64,000 nt of DNA from Streptomyces glaucescens (GTDB lineage Bacteria; Actinomycetota; Actinomycetes; Streptomycetales; Streptomycetaceae), in assembly GCF_000761215.1 (NCBI RefSeq), contig NZ_CP009438.1, positions 744,001 to 808,000 on the forward strand. The letters run 5' to 3'. How positions within the stretch are numbered: the stretch's first letter is position 1; each line of letters begins with the position of its first letter. The position numbers were made by a program, and so were the translations under genes. The notes under the pieces are model-generated. The model was not told where the DNA came from. It saw only the letters and a list, made by a program, of their open reading frames with translations, and ran no database searches. Shown piece after piece: positions 16,418 through 25,566 of the stretch.

Positions 16418-17998
16418 TCAGCGGTGGCCGAACCACGCCATCGCCGGGAGCGCCCGGTCGTCGTAGCCGAACAGGGCCTGGTTCTCCCAGCCGTTGCCGG
16501 AGGACGGGTCGGTGGGGTCCCAGCCGTTGCCGGTCACGGCCGTCCAGGTGGCCTCCCAGTAGAAGACGCCGAGGCCGCGGCCGTTCGGTACGGCCTCCAC
16601 GATGCTCGCGATGTCGTTCATCCAGCGGGTCTGCCCGGCGGGGGTGGCGGGGTAGCCCGCGACCAGTTCGCCGGGGAGGTCGATGATGTTCTCGTGCGCG
16701 TCCTCGCTGTCGAGCCGGAAGGGGTAGGCCGTCTCGGCGACGAAGACCGGCTTGCCGTAGCGGGCGGCGGCGTCGTCCAGGGTGGTCTGGAAGTCGTACA
16801 GCGAGCCGTGCCAGTAGCCGTAGTACGACAGGCCGATGGCGTCGAACTTGACGCCGTTGGCGACGGCCGAGTCGAACCACCAGCGGGTGCCTTCCAGATC
16901 GCCGCCCTTGGCGAGGTGCAGCGCCACGGTGGTGGCGGGGCTGACCGCCTTGACCGCGTCGTAGCCGGAGTTGAGCAGTCCCGCGAGCTGCGGCCAGTTG
17001 CCGGTGGAGCCCTCGTTCCACAGCATGCCGCCGTTGATCTCGTTGCCGACCTGGACCATGTCGGCGGTGGTGCCCTGGGCCTTCAGCACGCTCAGCACGT
17101 CGTGGGTGTGCTGGTACACGTCCGTCTTCAGCCGGCTGTAGGAGTGGCCCGCCCACGCGGCCGGCTTGGCCTGGGCGCCGGGGTCGGCCCAGGTGTCCGA
17201 GTAGTGGAAGTCGACGAGGAGCTTCATGCCCTGCGCCTTGATCCGCTTGGCCATGGCGAGCACGCGCGACTTGTCGTTGTAGCCGTCGGCCGGGTTCACC
17301 CAGACCTTCAGGCGGGCGTAGTTCATGCCCGCGTTCCTCATGACGGCGAGCGGGTCGGCCGCGGCGCCCGCGGTGGTGCGGTAGACGCCGCCCCTGGCCT
17401 CGCTCTTGGGGAGGGAGGAGACGTCGGCGCCGTGGATGGTGGTGCCCGACGTGCCCGGGGCGAAGGTCAGGTCGTCGACGTTGATCCAGTTGCCCGCGTT
17501 GGCGTCGCTGTTGATGCTGATCGTGCACTGGCCGGCGGTCACGCGGACCGGCACGACGATCCGGATCCACCCGCTCGCGGAGACCGGGAGGTCGGTGCGC
17601 TGTTCGGCGCCGCCGCAGTTCTTCAGGGCCAGGTACGCCGCGTTCTGGCCGCCGCCGGAGCGGACCCAGGCGGTCAGCCGGTACGTGCCGTTGGCGAGGC
17701 CGGAGAGGTACTGGTACGTCTCCACCTTGTAGGCGGTGGACGCCCAGTGGCTCAGCCGGTAGCTCCCGCCGTGGCCTCCGGCCTCGGTGAAGGAGGCGTC
17801 GGCCGCGCCGTACTCGGACCAGCCGGCGGGCGTGCCGGTGCCGGCTCCGCCGGACTCGAACCCGCCGTTGGTGAGGGTGCTCGCCGCCTCGGCGGGGTGC
17901 GCCGGGAGGGCGGTGAGGGCAAGTCCCGCGGCCAGCGGCAGCAGGAGGGCTCGCAGGCCGCGTCGCGGGTGCGGTGTCGTGCGTCTGGGATGGAACAT
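16418..17998 (-). CDS. Secreted arabinogalactan endo-beta-1,4-galactanase, GH53, with N-terminal binding domain
   Basis: 526 residues. A signal peptide with twin-arginine-like basic start and Ala-rich end covers about residues 1-39 (AHPAEAAS). Residues 40-175 form a beta-sandwich carbohydrate-binding-like domain (TLTNGGFESGG...WINVDDLTF). The GH53 barrel follows: IHGADVSSLPKSEARGGVY, LKVWVNPADGYND, LLVDFHYSDTWADP, then the acid/base Glu in VQVGNEINGG (about E320) and the nucleophile Glu in FVAETAYPF (about E422). It would cut beta-1,4-galactan side chains of pectin outside the cell. The start ATG is at 17998. It lies 146 bases downstream of the beta-galactosidase gene on the same strand, and the divergent importer completes a galactan pathway. 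Confidence 0.95.
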   Translation of the reverse strand: MFHPRRTTPHPRRGLRALLLPLAAGLALTALPAHPAEAASTLTNGGFESGGAGTGTPAGWSEYGAADASFTEAGGHGGSYRLSHWASTAYKVETYQYLSGLANGTYRLTAWVRSGGGQNAAYLALKNCGGAEQRTDLPVSASGWIRIVVPVRVTAGQCTISINSDANAGNWINVDDLTFAPGTSGTTIHGADVSSLPKSEARGGVYRTTAGAAADPLAVMRNAGMNYARLKVWVNPADGYNDKSRVLAMAKRIKAQGMKLLVDFHYSDTWADPGAQAKPAAWAGHSYSRLKTDVYQHTHDVLSVLKAQGTTADMVQVGNEINGGMLWNEGSTGNWPQLAGLLNSGYDAVKAVSPATTVALHLAKGGDLEGTRWWFDSAVANGVKFDAIGLSYYGYWHGSLYDFQTTLDDAAARYGKPVFVAETAYPFRLDSEDAHENIIDLPGELVAGYPATPAGQTRWMNDIASIVEAVPNGRGLGVFYWEATWTAVTGNGWDPTDPSSGNGWENQALFGYDDRALPAMAWFGHR

Positions 17999-18144
17999 CG
18001 TCGTCCGTCGTCCCTTCGACGTAACGGGGATGGGGATGCTCCGCACGTGGACTCCGCGGGAGTCCGTGCGGGGCGGCCCCTGCGCCCGCGGCTCGTGCGG
18101 CTCGCGCGGGCGGAGGGGAGTCGGTTCGGCCCCGGGGGCCGGAT

Positions 18145-20169
18145 TCAGCCGTCGAGCCGGACGACCCGCACGGCTCCCGCGGGTACCTCGACACCGCCCG
18201 CGGCGCGTTCGCCGGTGAGCAGCTCGGTGCCGGGCGTCTCCAGCGGCACCTCGGCGTCGGTGCCGGTGTGGTTGAGGGCGAACAGGTAGGTGCCCGACTC
18301 GCCGGTGCGCAGCACCACTTCGACGTCGCGGGGCAGCCCGGTGCGCGGGGGGAGGCCCGCGTCCTCGGCGGCCCGGGCGAGCACCGCGTCGAGGCCGTCG
18401 GCGGCGAGCCGGGTGGAGACGTACCAGGCGGTGCCCTCGCCCAGGCGGTGCCGGGTGACCGCGGGGCGGCCGGCGGTGAGGCCGTCGGCGTAGCTCCACA
18501 CGGTCTCGGCACCGCGCGGCACCACGAACTCCGTCCACACGTCGGCGGCCAGGTCGGGGACGCCGCCGGGGCCGGTGACGCGGACCGACTCGCCCTCCAG
18601 CAGCGGGGAGAACTCCTCGACGGTCAGGCCGAGGACGTCGCGCAGCGCGCCCGGGTGGGCGCCCTCGTGGACGGCGTCGTGCTCGTCGACGATGCCGGAG
18701 AAGTAGGACACCAGCAGGGTGCCGCCGTTCTCGACGTACGTCCGGAGATTGCGCCCGGCCGCCTCGGTCATCAGGTACAGCGCGGGCACCACGACCAGCG
18801 GGTAGGCGGACAGGTCGGCTTCCGGGTGGGCGAAGTCGACCGTGAGGTGGCGGTCGTAGAGCGCCTCGTAGAAGCTGTCGGCCCGCTCACGGGCGTCGTG
18901 GTCCTCGCTGGGCCGCCATTCGAGGTTCTGCGCCCACCAGGAGTGCCAGTCCCAGAGCACCGCCACGTCAGGGCGGGTGCGGGTGCCACGGATCTCGTGC
19001 AACGCGCCGAGCGACGCGCCCAGTTCGACGACCTCCCGCCAGACCCGGGTGTCGGTTCCGCCGTGCGGGACCATGGCCGAGTGGAACTTCTCGGCGCCGC
19101 GCCGGGACTGCCGCCACTGGAAGAACATGGCGCCCTCGGAACCGCGCGCCACGTGGGCGAGCGAGTTGCGGGCCATCTGGCCGGGCGCCTTGGCGGGGTT
19201 GCGGGCCTGCCAGTTCACGCCCGAGGTGGAGTGCTCCAGGAGCAGCCAGGGGGCGCCGCCCGCCACCGAGCGGGTGAGGTCGGCGGCCATGGCCAGGTTG
19301 ACGTGGGTGCGGCGGCCGTCGGTGATGAGGTAGTGGTCGTTGGTGACGAGGTCGACCTCGCGGCCCCAGGCCCAGTAGTCGAGGGAGTCGCACTGGCTGA
19401 GCGCGGTCATGAAGTTGGTGGTCACCGGGACGCCGGGCGACAGGCGGTGCAGGATGTCCCGCTCGGCCACGAAGTTCTCGCGGATCGTGGCGTCGGCGAA
19501 CCGCTTGTAGTCCAGGGCCTGCGCGGGATTGCCGGCGGTGGGGGTGACGCGCGGCGGGTTGATCTGCTCCAGGCCGGTGTAGCGCTGGCCCCAGAAGGCG
19601 GTGCCCCAGGCCTCGTTGACCGCGTCGACCGTGCCGTAGGCGTCCGCCAGCCAGCGGCGGAAGTGGGCGGCGCAGGAGTCGCAGTAACAGGCGGAGACCG
19701 GGACGCCGTACTCGTTGTGGACGTGCCACATCGCGAGGGCGGGGTGGTCGCCGTAGCGCCGGGCCAGCTCGGTGGTGATGCGCGCGGCGGCGGCCCGGTA
19801 GTCGGCGTTGCTGTGGCAGATGGCGCCGCGTGAGCCGAACTCGTAGCGGGTGCCGTCGGCGGTCACCGGCAGCGCCTCGGGGTGCTCGCGGTAGAACCAG
19901 ACCGGGGGCACCACGGTGGGGGTGCCGAGGTCCACGCGGACGCCGTTCGCGTGCAGCAGGTCCAGCAGCCGGTCGAGCCAGCCGAAGTCGTACGCGCCGG
20001 GCGCGGGCTCCAGCAGCGCCCAGGAGAAGATCCCGACACTCACCATGGAGACGCCGGCCTCCCGCATCAGCCGGACGTCCTCCTGCCAGACGCTTTCCGG
20101 CCACTGCTCGGGGTTGTAGTCCCCACCGAAGGCGAGCCTCGTGAGGCCCTTGGGGGTGGTCTCCGGCAT
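18145..20169 (-). CDS. Beta-galactosidase, GH42
   Basis: 674 residues, no signal peptide, so cytoplasmic. GH42 signatures: FGGDYNPEQWP, the acid/base E153 in MWHVHNEYG, the zinc-type cysteines C118, C161, C163 and C166 (ACYCDSC), and nucleophile E312 in LLLEHSTSGVNW. The C-terminal third has the trimerisation (class I glutamine amidotransferase-like) and beta-domains usual for the family. It would release galactose from imported galacto-oligosaccharides. ATG at 20169 with GGGAGA upstream. It is transcribed divergently from the sugar ABC importer, and both directions probably respond to the LacI regulator encoded at the end of that importer operon. Confidence 0.95.
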   Translation of the reverse strand: MPETTPKGLTRLAFGGDYNPEQWPESVWQEDVRLMREAGVSMVSVGIFSWALLEPAPGAYDFGWLDRLLDLLHANGVRVDLGTPTVVPPVWFYREHPEALPVTADGTRYEFGSRGAICHSNADYRAAAARITTELARRYGDHPALAMWHVHNEYGVPVSACYCDSCAAHFRRWLADAYGTVDAVNEAWGTAFWGQRYTGLEQINPPRVTPTAGNPAQALDYKRFADATIRENFVAERDILHRLSPGVPVTTNFMTALSQCDSLDYWAWGREVDLVTNDHYLITDGRRTHVNLAMAADLTRSVAGGAPWLLLEHSTSGVNWQARNPAKAPGQMARNSLAHVARGSEGAMFFQWRQSRRGAEKFHSAMVPHGGTDTRVWREVVELGASLGALHEIRGTRTRPDVAVLWDWHSWWAQNLEWRPSEDHDARERADSFYEALYDRHLTVDFAHPEADLSAYPLVVVPALYLMTEAAGRNLRTYVENGGTLLVSYFSGIVDEHDAVHEGAHPGALRDVLGLTVEEFSPLLEGESVRVTGPGGVPDLAADVWTEFVVPRGAETVWSYADGLTAGRPAVTRHRLGEGTAWYVSTRLAADGLDAVLARAAEDAGLPPRTGLPRDVEVVLRTGESGTYLFALNHTGTDAEVPLETPGTELLTGERAAGGVEVPAGAVRVVRLDG

Positions 20170-20195
20170 GGATGTCTCCCGATAAGTCGATCATT

Positions 20196-20209
20196 TGGGA
20201 ACGTGCACA
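20196..20209. promoter_or_regulatory. Second, imperfect LacI-type operator in the gan divergent region
   Basis: TGGGAACGTGCACA matches 11 of 14 positions of the better operator 76 bases away. It lies 27-40 bases before the beta-galactosidase start, so it could repress that direction. Assignment is by similarity only. Confidence 0.5.
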
Positions 20210-20256
20210 CACAGCGGTGGCGGTGCGAGCCCAACATAACCGCACAGCAACAACCA

Positions 20257-20298
20257 TTGACAAGTGTCCGGGATGTTTCTCTACTGTGAACGCTCACA
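20257..20298 (+). promoter_or_regulatory. Importer promoter with overlapping LacI-type operator
   Basis: A perfect -35 TTGACA (20257-20262), a 17-base spacer and TCTACT (20280-20285) precede the importer operon. TGTGAACGCTCACA (20285-20298), with perfect TGTGA/TCACA arms, sits directly over the expected transcription start. This is the classical layout for repression by a LacI-family protein, and the operon's last gene encodes one. Confidence 0.75.
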
Positions 20299-20352
20299 GA
20301 AGCATGGCAGGTCCTCGCGACGGGCGAGGACCCCAGGTCAGGGGAGATATCC

Positions 20353-21681
20353 ATGCCGAACACCACGCGCCGGCGGCTTCTCAGAGGCGCCGCCACCGCT
20401 GTCGCCCTCACGCTCGGCGGCACCGCCCTCGCCGCGTGCGGCGCCGACGAGACGGACGGCGAGGCCGGGTCGGGGCCGGTCTCGCTCACGTACTGGACCT
20501 GGGCGCCCGGCATGGACAAGGTCGTCGACCTGTGGAACAAGGGCCCGGGCAAGAAGGACCGGATCACGGTCACGGTGAAGAAGCAGGCGTCCGGCGACAC
20601 GCTGGTCACGAAGATCCTCACCGCGCACAAGGCCGGCAAGGCCCCCGACCTGGTGCAGGCCGAGTACCAGGCACTGCCCACCCTGGTCAGCAACGACGCG
20701 CTCGCCGACATATCGGGCGAGGTCGGCGGGGTGAAGGACAAGTTCGCCGAGGGTGTCTGGCAGCAGACCACCCTGGGCACGGACGCGGTCTACGCGGTGC
20801 CGCAGGACATCGGCCCGATGATGTTCTACTACCGCGAGGACCTGTTCGCGCAGTACGGCCTGAAGGTCCCCACGACCTGGGAGCAGTTCGCCGAGACCGC
20901 GCGGGCGCTGAAGAAGAAGGCCCCGGACAAGGACCTGACCACCTTCTCCGCCAACGACTCCGGGCTCTTCGCGGGCCTCGCCCAGCAGGCCGGCGCCAAG
21001 TGGTGGACCACGCGGGGCGAGCAGTGGAAGGTCGGCATCGACGACCCGGCGACCCGGAAGGTCGCCGAGTTCTGGGGCGGCCTCGTCGAGGAGGGCGCCA
21101 TCGACAACCAGCCGATGTACACCCCGGCCTGGAACAAGGCGCTCAACACCGGCAAGCAGATCGCCTGGGTCAGCGCCGTGTGGGCGCCGGGCACCCTGAC
21201 CACCGCCGCGCCCGACACCAAGGGCAAGTGGGCCATGGCCCCGCTCCCCCAGTGGTCCGCCGACGAGAACGTCACCGGCAGCTGGGGCGGCTCCTCCACG
21301 GCCGTGACCACCGACTCCGAGCACCGGGAGGCCGCCGCCAAGTTCGCCGCCTGGCTGAACACCGACGGCGAGGCGCTGAACGCGCTGGCCAAGGAGAGCG
21401 GCATCTACCCGGCCTCCACCGCCGCCCAGCTCAGCGGCGCGTTCACCAAGTCGCCGGAGTTCTTCGCCAACCAGGCCGACTTCTACACCAAGGCCGCCGA
21501 GATCGCGCAGACCACCGCGCCGTCCGCCTGGGGCCCGAACGTGAACGTCGCCTACACCGCCTTCAAGGACGCCTTCGGCGCCGCCGCGAAGGACAGGTCG
21601 GACTTCACGGCCGCGCTCGACCGCATGCAGGAGGCGACCGTCGCCGACCTGAAGAAGCAGGGCTTCGAGGTTTCCGAGTGA
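20353..21681 (+). CDS. Sugar ABC transporter substrate-binding lipoprotein
   Basis: 442 residues. The N-terminus has TTRRRLLRG, a Tat-like twin-arginine stretch, and a lipobox ALAAC with the lipidated cysteine at C29. The mature part is a family 1 extracellular solute-binding protein (SLTYWTWAPGMDKVVDLWN, VPQDIGPMMFYYREDLF, SWGGSSTAV). It would capture galacto-oligosaccharides outside the membrane for two permeases encoded next. GGGGAG six bases upstream of the ATG is a good ribosome binding site. The stop overlaps the next start by four bases. No ATPase gene is present; a shared MsiK-type ATPase elsewhere is the usual solution in Streptomyces. Confidence 0.92.
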   Translation: MPNTTRRRLLRGAATAVALTLGGTALAACGADETDGEAGSGPVSLTYWTWAPGMDKVVDLWNKGPGKKDRITVTVKKQASGDTLVTKILTAHKAGKAPDLVQAEYQALPTLVSNDALADISGEVGGVKDKFAEGVWQQTTLGTDAVYAVPQDIGPMMFYYREDLFAQYGLKVPTTWEQFAETARALKKKAPDKDLTTFSANDSGLFAGLAQQAGAKWWTTRGEQWKVGIDDPATRKVAEFWGGLVEEGAIDNQPMYTPAWNKALNTGKQIAWVSAVWAPGTLTTAAPDTKGKWAMAPLPQWSADENVTGSWGGSSTAVTTDSEHREAAAKFAAWLNTDGEALNALAKESGIYPASTAAQLSGAFTKSPEFFANQADFYTKAAEIAQTTAPSAWGPNVNVAYTAFKDAFGAAAKDRSDFTAALDRMQEATVADLKKQGFEVSE

Positions 21682-22601
21682 CGACCGCACGCCGGAGGGC
21701 GTACGGGGTGAAGGGAGCCCCGTACGCCTTCCTCCTCCCCGCGGCGATCCTCTTCGCCCTGTTCTTCGCGCTGCCCATCGGCTACGCGGTCTGGCTCAGC
21801 TTCCGGAAGGTGAAGGTCTCGGGACTGGGACTCGGCTCCGGCGCCCGCCGCGAGGTCTGGGCCGGCCTGGAGAACTACACCGCCGCCCTCACCGACGGCG
21901 AACTGCTCGACGGCGCGCTGCGCGTCCTCGGCTACGGCTGCATCGTCGTGCCCGTCATGCTCGGCCTCGCGCTGCTGTTCGCGCTGATGCTCGACTCCGA
22001 GAAGGTACGGCTCGCCCCCTTCACCCGGCTCGCGATCTTCCTGCCGTACGCCATCCCCGGCGTGGTGGCGGCCCTGCTGTGGGGCTTCCTGTACCTGCCG
22101 GACGTCAGCCCGTTCCACTTCGCGCTCGACCGGCTCGGCCTGCCGCAGCCGGACCTGCTGGACGGCGGTCCCCTCTACCTCGCCCTGTCGAACATCGCGG
22201 TCTGGGGCGGCACCGGCTTCAACATGATCGTCATCTACACCTCGCTGCGGTCCATCCCGGCCGAGGTCCACGAGGCGGCCAGACTGGACGGCGCCACCCC
22301 GCTGCAGATCGCGCTGCGGATCAAGATCCCCATGGTCGCGCCCTCCCTGGTGCTGACCTTCTTCTTCTCGATCATCGCGACGCTCCAGGTGTTCAGCGAG
22401 CCGACCACCCTCAAGCCGCTCACCAACTCCGTGTCCACCACCTGGAGTCCGCTGATGAAGGTGTACCAGGACGCCTTCGGCAAGGGTGACATCCACGCGG
22501 CGGCCGCCCAGGCGACGATCATCGCCCTGGTCACGCTGCTGCTGTCCTTCGGCTTCCTGCGGGCCGCGAACCGTCGTCAGAAGCAGGAGGCGGCACGATG
22601 A
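21678..22601 (+). CDS. Sugar ABC transporter permease (MalF-like)
   Basis: 307 residues from GTG 21678, overlapping the binding-protein stop. Six membrane segments are expected: the first is FLLPAAILFALFFALPIGYAVWLSF, and the ATPase-contact EAA loop is VHEAARLDGATPLQIALRIKIPM. Pairs with the following gene to form the membrane channel. Context makes galacto-oligosaccharides the likely cargo. Confidence 0.92.
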   Translation: MTTARRRAYGVKGAPYAFLLPAAILFALFFALPIGYAVWLSFRKVKVSGLGLGSGARREVWAGLENYTAALTDGELLDGALRVLGYGCIVVPVMLGLALLFALMLDSEKVRLAPFTRLAIFLPYAIPGVVAALLWGFLYLPDVSPFHFALDRLGLPQPDLLDGGPLYLALSNIAVWGGTGFNMIVIYTSLRSIPAEVHEAARLDGATPLQIALRIKIPMVAPSLVLTFFFSIIATLQVFSEPTTLKPLTNSVSTTWSPLMKVYQDAFGKGDIHAAAAQATIIALVTLLLSFGFLRAANRRQKQEAAR

Positions 22602-23503
22602 GCACGCCGGCCGTCCGCACGCCCGAACCCGCCGCGGGCACCACCCCCGGCACCGCCCAGGGGCCGTCGCCGCGCCGCCGGATCGCCCTGATCCCCACCG
22701 TCACGCTGCTGCTCGGCGCGCTGTACTGCCTGCTGCCGGTGGCGTGGGTGGTGATCGCCTCCACCAAGTCCGGCAGCGAGCTGTTCTCCACGTTCACCTT
22801 CCTGCCGGGCACCGGCTTCGCCGAGAACCTCTCCGACCTGAACGCCTACCGCGACGGAGTGTACTGGCAGTGGATGGGCAACTCCGCCCTCTACGCCGTC
22901 CTCGGCGCCCTGCTGTCCACCACGGTGTCGTCCCTCGCCGGCTACGCGCTGGCGACGTACCGCTTCCGCGGGCGCGAGACGATGTTCAACGTGCTGCTCG
23001 CAGGTGTGCTGATGCCGCCGGTGATCCTGGCGATCCCGCAGTACCTGCTGCTGGCCGAGGCCGACCTCACGGACTCCTACTGGGCCGTGCTGCTGCCGCA
23101 GATCCTCTCCCCGTACGGCGTCTACCTGTCCCGGATCTACGCGGCGGCCGCCGTGCCGGCCGACGTGGTGGAGGCCGGGCGGATGGACGGCGCGAGCGAG
23201 TGGCGGATCTTCACCCGGATCGCGCTGCCGATGATGGTGCCCGGCCTGGTGACGGTGTTCCTCTTCCAGTTCGTGGCGATCTGGAACAACTTCCTGCTGC
23301 CGTACATCATGCTCAGCGACGACGAGAAGTTCCCGATCACACTCGGTCTGCACACGCTCCTGGAGCAGGGCGCGAACACGCCCGCGCTGTACACCCTGGT
23401 GATCACCGGTGCGTTCCTCGCGGTGATCCCCCTGGTGGCGCTGTTCCTGGTCATCCAGCGGTTCTGGAGCCTGGACCTGCTGTCCGGGGCCGTAAAGTCA
23501 TGA
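22598..23503 (+). CDS. Sugar ABC transporter permease (MalG-like)
   Basis: 301 residues, ATG at 22598 overlapping the previous stop. Six transmembrane segments; the EAA loop is DVVEAGRMDGASEWRIFTRIALPM. The C-terminus ends FLVIQRFWSLDLLSGAVKS, as is typical of MalG-type subunits. Cotranscribed with the binding protein, its partner permease and the LacI regulator. Confidence 0.92.
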   Translation: MSTPAVRTPEPAAGTTPGTAQGPSPRRRIALIPTVTLLLGALYCLLPVAWVVIASTKSGSELFSTFTFLPGTGFAENLSDLNAYRDGVYWQWMGNSALYAVLGALLSTTVSSLAGYALATYRFRGRETMFNVLLAGVLMPPVILAIPQYLLLAEADLTDSYWAVLLPQILSPYGVYLSRIYAAAAVPADVVEAGRMDGASEWRIFTRIALPMMVPGLVTVFLFQFVAIWNNFLLPYIMLSDDEKFPITLGLHTLLEQGANTPALYTLVITGAFLAVIPLVALFLVIQRFWSLDLLSGAVKS

Positions 23504-24531
23504 CCATGAGCCATACGGGGGGCCGGCGCAGACCGCCGACGATTCACGATGTGGCGCGCGAGGCCGGTGTCTCGCGCGGCACCGTCTCACGCGTGCTCAA
23601 TGGCGGTCACTACGTCAGCCCGGCCGCGCAGGAGGCGGTGAACGCCGCGATCCGCAAGACGGGGTACGTGGTCAACCGGCACGCGCGCTCCCTGATCACC
23701 GGCCGTTCGGACTCCGTCGGTTTCCTGCTGACGGAGCCTCAGGAGCGGTTCTTCGAGGACCCGAACTTCAACGTCCTGCTGCGCGGCTGCACCCAGGCGC
23801 TGGCCGCGCACGACATTCCCCTGCTGCTGATGCTCGCGGGCACCGAGGACGAGCGGCGGCGCATCACGCGGTACATCACCGCCGGGCACGTCGACGGGGT
23901 GCTGCTGGTGTCCAGCCACTCCGGCGACCCGGTCGCCCAGGAGCTGCGCGAGGCGGGCGTGCCGCTGGTCGCCTGCGGCAAGCCGATCGGACTGGGCTCC
24001 AAGGTGAGCTACGTGGCAGCCGACGACCGGGACGGCGCCCGGGACATGGTCCGGCATCTGCTCTCGCTCGGGCGGCGCCGGATCGGCGTGGTCACCGGCC
24101 CGCCGGACACGCCTGGCGGTGTGGAGCGGCTGGCCGGGTACCGGGAGGTGCTGGCCGAGGCGGGCCTCCCGGCCGACGACGATCTGGTCGTCTCCGGCGA
24201 CTACAGCCGGGCCAGCGGTGAGGCGGGCGCCGAGCGGCTGCTCGCCCGGGCCCCCGACATCGACGCCGTCTTCGTCGCCTCCGACCTGATGGCGCAGGGT
24301 GTGCTCACCGCGCTCCGGCGCGCCGGGCGCCGGGTGCCGCAGGACGTGGCGGTCGGCGGTTTCGACGACTCCCCCGCCGCGGTCGCCGCGAGCCCCCAGC
24401 TGACGACGATACGGCAGCCCTGGGACCGGATCAGCGCGGAGATGGTGCGGGTCCTGCTGGCCCAGATCGGCGGCGAGGACCCGGCCGCGGTGATCCTCCC
24501 GACGGAGCTGGTGAAGAGGGAGTCGACCTGA
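23500..24531 (+). CDS. LacI-family repressor of the galactan genes
   Basis: 343 residues if the ATG at 23500 is used, which overlaps the permease stop (ATGA); an in-frame ATG at 23506 is an alternative. The HTH is PTIHDVAREAGVSRGTVSRVLNGG (about residues 13-36), with the hinge-helix region KTGYVVNRHARSLITGRS. A periplasmic-binding-protein-like sensor follows (VDGVLLVSSHSGD, DAVFVASDLMAQGVL, VAVGGFDDSP). The target is probably TGTGAACGCTCACA in the divergent promoter region upstream of the operon. The inducer is likely galactose or galactobiose, an inference from the enzymes around it. Confidence 0.92.
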   Translation: MTMSHTGGRRRPPTIHDVAREAGVSRGTVSRVLNGGHYVSPAAQEAVNAAIRKTGYVVNRHARSLITGRSDSVGFLLTEPQERFFEDPNFNVLLRGCTQALAAHDIPLLLMLAGTEDERRRITRYITAGHVDGVLLVSSHSGDPVAQELREAGVPLVACGKPIGLGSKVSYVAADDRDGARDMVRHLLSLGRRRIGVVTGPPDTPGGVERLAGYREVLAEAGLPADDDLVVSGDYSRASGEAGAERLLARAPDIDAVFVASDLMAQGVLTALRRAGRRVPQDVAVGGFDDSPAAVAASPQLTTIRQPWDRISAEMVRVLLAQIGGEDPAAVILPTELVKREST

Positions 24532-24539
24532 CCGCCGGC

Positions 24540-24577
24540 GGGCGGCCCCGGAGGGGGCGCCCGTACGGGGGCCGCCC
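24540..24577 (+). terminator. Hairpin after the lacI-type gene
   Basis: Perfect 10-base arms at 24540-24549 and 24568-24577 with an 18-base loop, beginning 9 bases after the stop. Good candidate terminator for the importer operon. Confidence 0.65.
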
Positions 24578-24709
24578 CGGACGTGGACGAGCCGTACCGC
24601 GCCGGTGACCGGGCCGCCCCGGGATCCGTCCGCCTGGGCCCGCCCGCCTAGGACGAAGGCCCGAGGCCGGATCCGACCCTGGGCCGCCGACGGGACGCGG
24701 CCCGCTGCC

Positions 24710-24715
24710 TAGGCT
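24710..24715 (+). promoter_or_regulatory. -10 element giving a leaderless transcript for the N-acetyltransferase
   Basis: TAGGCT at 24710-24715 lies only 7 bases before the ATG at 24723, and no Shine-Dalgarno sequence precedes the ATG. This spacing places transcription start at or next to the A of the start codon. No convincing -35 was seen. Confidence 0.5.
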
Positions 24716-24722
24716 CGGGCGC

Positions 24723-25550
24723 ATGCCCGAAACGACACCGTCAGTGGATCTCGACGCCTACTTCCGCAGGATCGGCTGGGACGGCCCGCTGCGTGCCGAC
24801 ACGGCGACGCTGCGGGGGCTGCATCTGGCCCATGCCCGTGCCATTCCGTTCGAGAACCTGGAGGCCCTGCGGCTCAGGGCCCCCTCCCTGGCCCCGGACG
24901 ACCTCATGGCCAAGCTGGTGCACAGCAGACGGGGCGGCTACTGCCACGAGCAGAACCTGCTCTTCTCGTACGTCCTGGAGGCGCTCGGCTTCCAGGTGAC
25001 CCGCCTCGCCGCCCGGGTGATCCTGGGCGCCGACCGGATCGGGAGCCGTCCGCGCGGTCACATGATCCTGCTGGTCACCGCCGTGGACGAGCCGCGGCCG
25101 TATCTCGCCGACGTGGGCTACGGGGCCGCCGGGGCGCTGCTGGAGGCGGTGCCGCTGGTCACCGGTACCGAGCTCCACGACGCCGGACGTCGCCACCGGT
25201 TCGTGCACGCGCCGCACGACGGGCCGCTGGAGCTGTGGGTGCTGGAGGCGTACGACCAGGCAGGCGGCGACTGGGTGGCACAGTACGCGTTCACCCTGGA
25301 GCCGTTCGAACTGTGCGACTTCGAGGTGTTCAACTGGGAGGTGTCGACCAACCCGCATTCACCGTTCACGCGGCGCCTGTTCGCCCAGCGGACCACGTCC
25401 GAGCGGCATCTCCTCCTGGACGGCCGGCTCCTCGTCGAGACCGGCGCCGACGGCACCGTACGCAAGCGGGAACTGGCCGGCGACGCGGAGGTGCGCCGGG
25501 TGCTGGACGCGGACTTCGGCATCGCGGCGCCCGACGCGGTGACGCTCTAG
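24723..25550 (+). CDS. nat: Arylamine N-acetyltransferase
   Basis: 275 residues. Transfers acetyl groups from acetyl-CoA to arylamines or hydrazines in the cytoplasm. The Cys-His-Asp triad is visible: C74 in SRRGGYCHEQN, H113 in RPRGHMILLV, and D130 in PYLADVGYG. IPFENLEAL near residue 41 is the conserved N-terminal motif, and the length fits the family. It stands alone: hairpins bound it on both sides, so it is monocistronic. Some homologues close amide rings in ansamycin biosynthesis, but no polyketide genes lie nearby, so a general detoxifying role is more likely. Confidence 0.95.
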   Translation: MPETTPSVDLDAYFRRIGWDGPLRADTATLRGLHLAHARAIPFENLEALRLRAPSLAPDDLMAKLVHSRRGGYCHEQNLLFSYVLEALGFQVTRLAARVILGADRIGSRPRGHMILLVTAVDEPRPYLADVGYGAAGALLEAVPLVTGTELHDAGRRHRFVHAPHDGPLELWVLEAYDQAGGDWVAQYAFTLEPFELCDFEVFNWEVSTNPHSPFTRRLFAQRTTSERHLLLDGRLLVETGADGTVRKRELAGDAEVRRVLDADFGIAAPDAVTL

Positions 25551-25566
25551 GCATCTCCCGTCGGCA

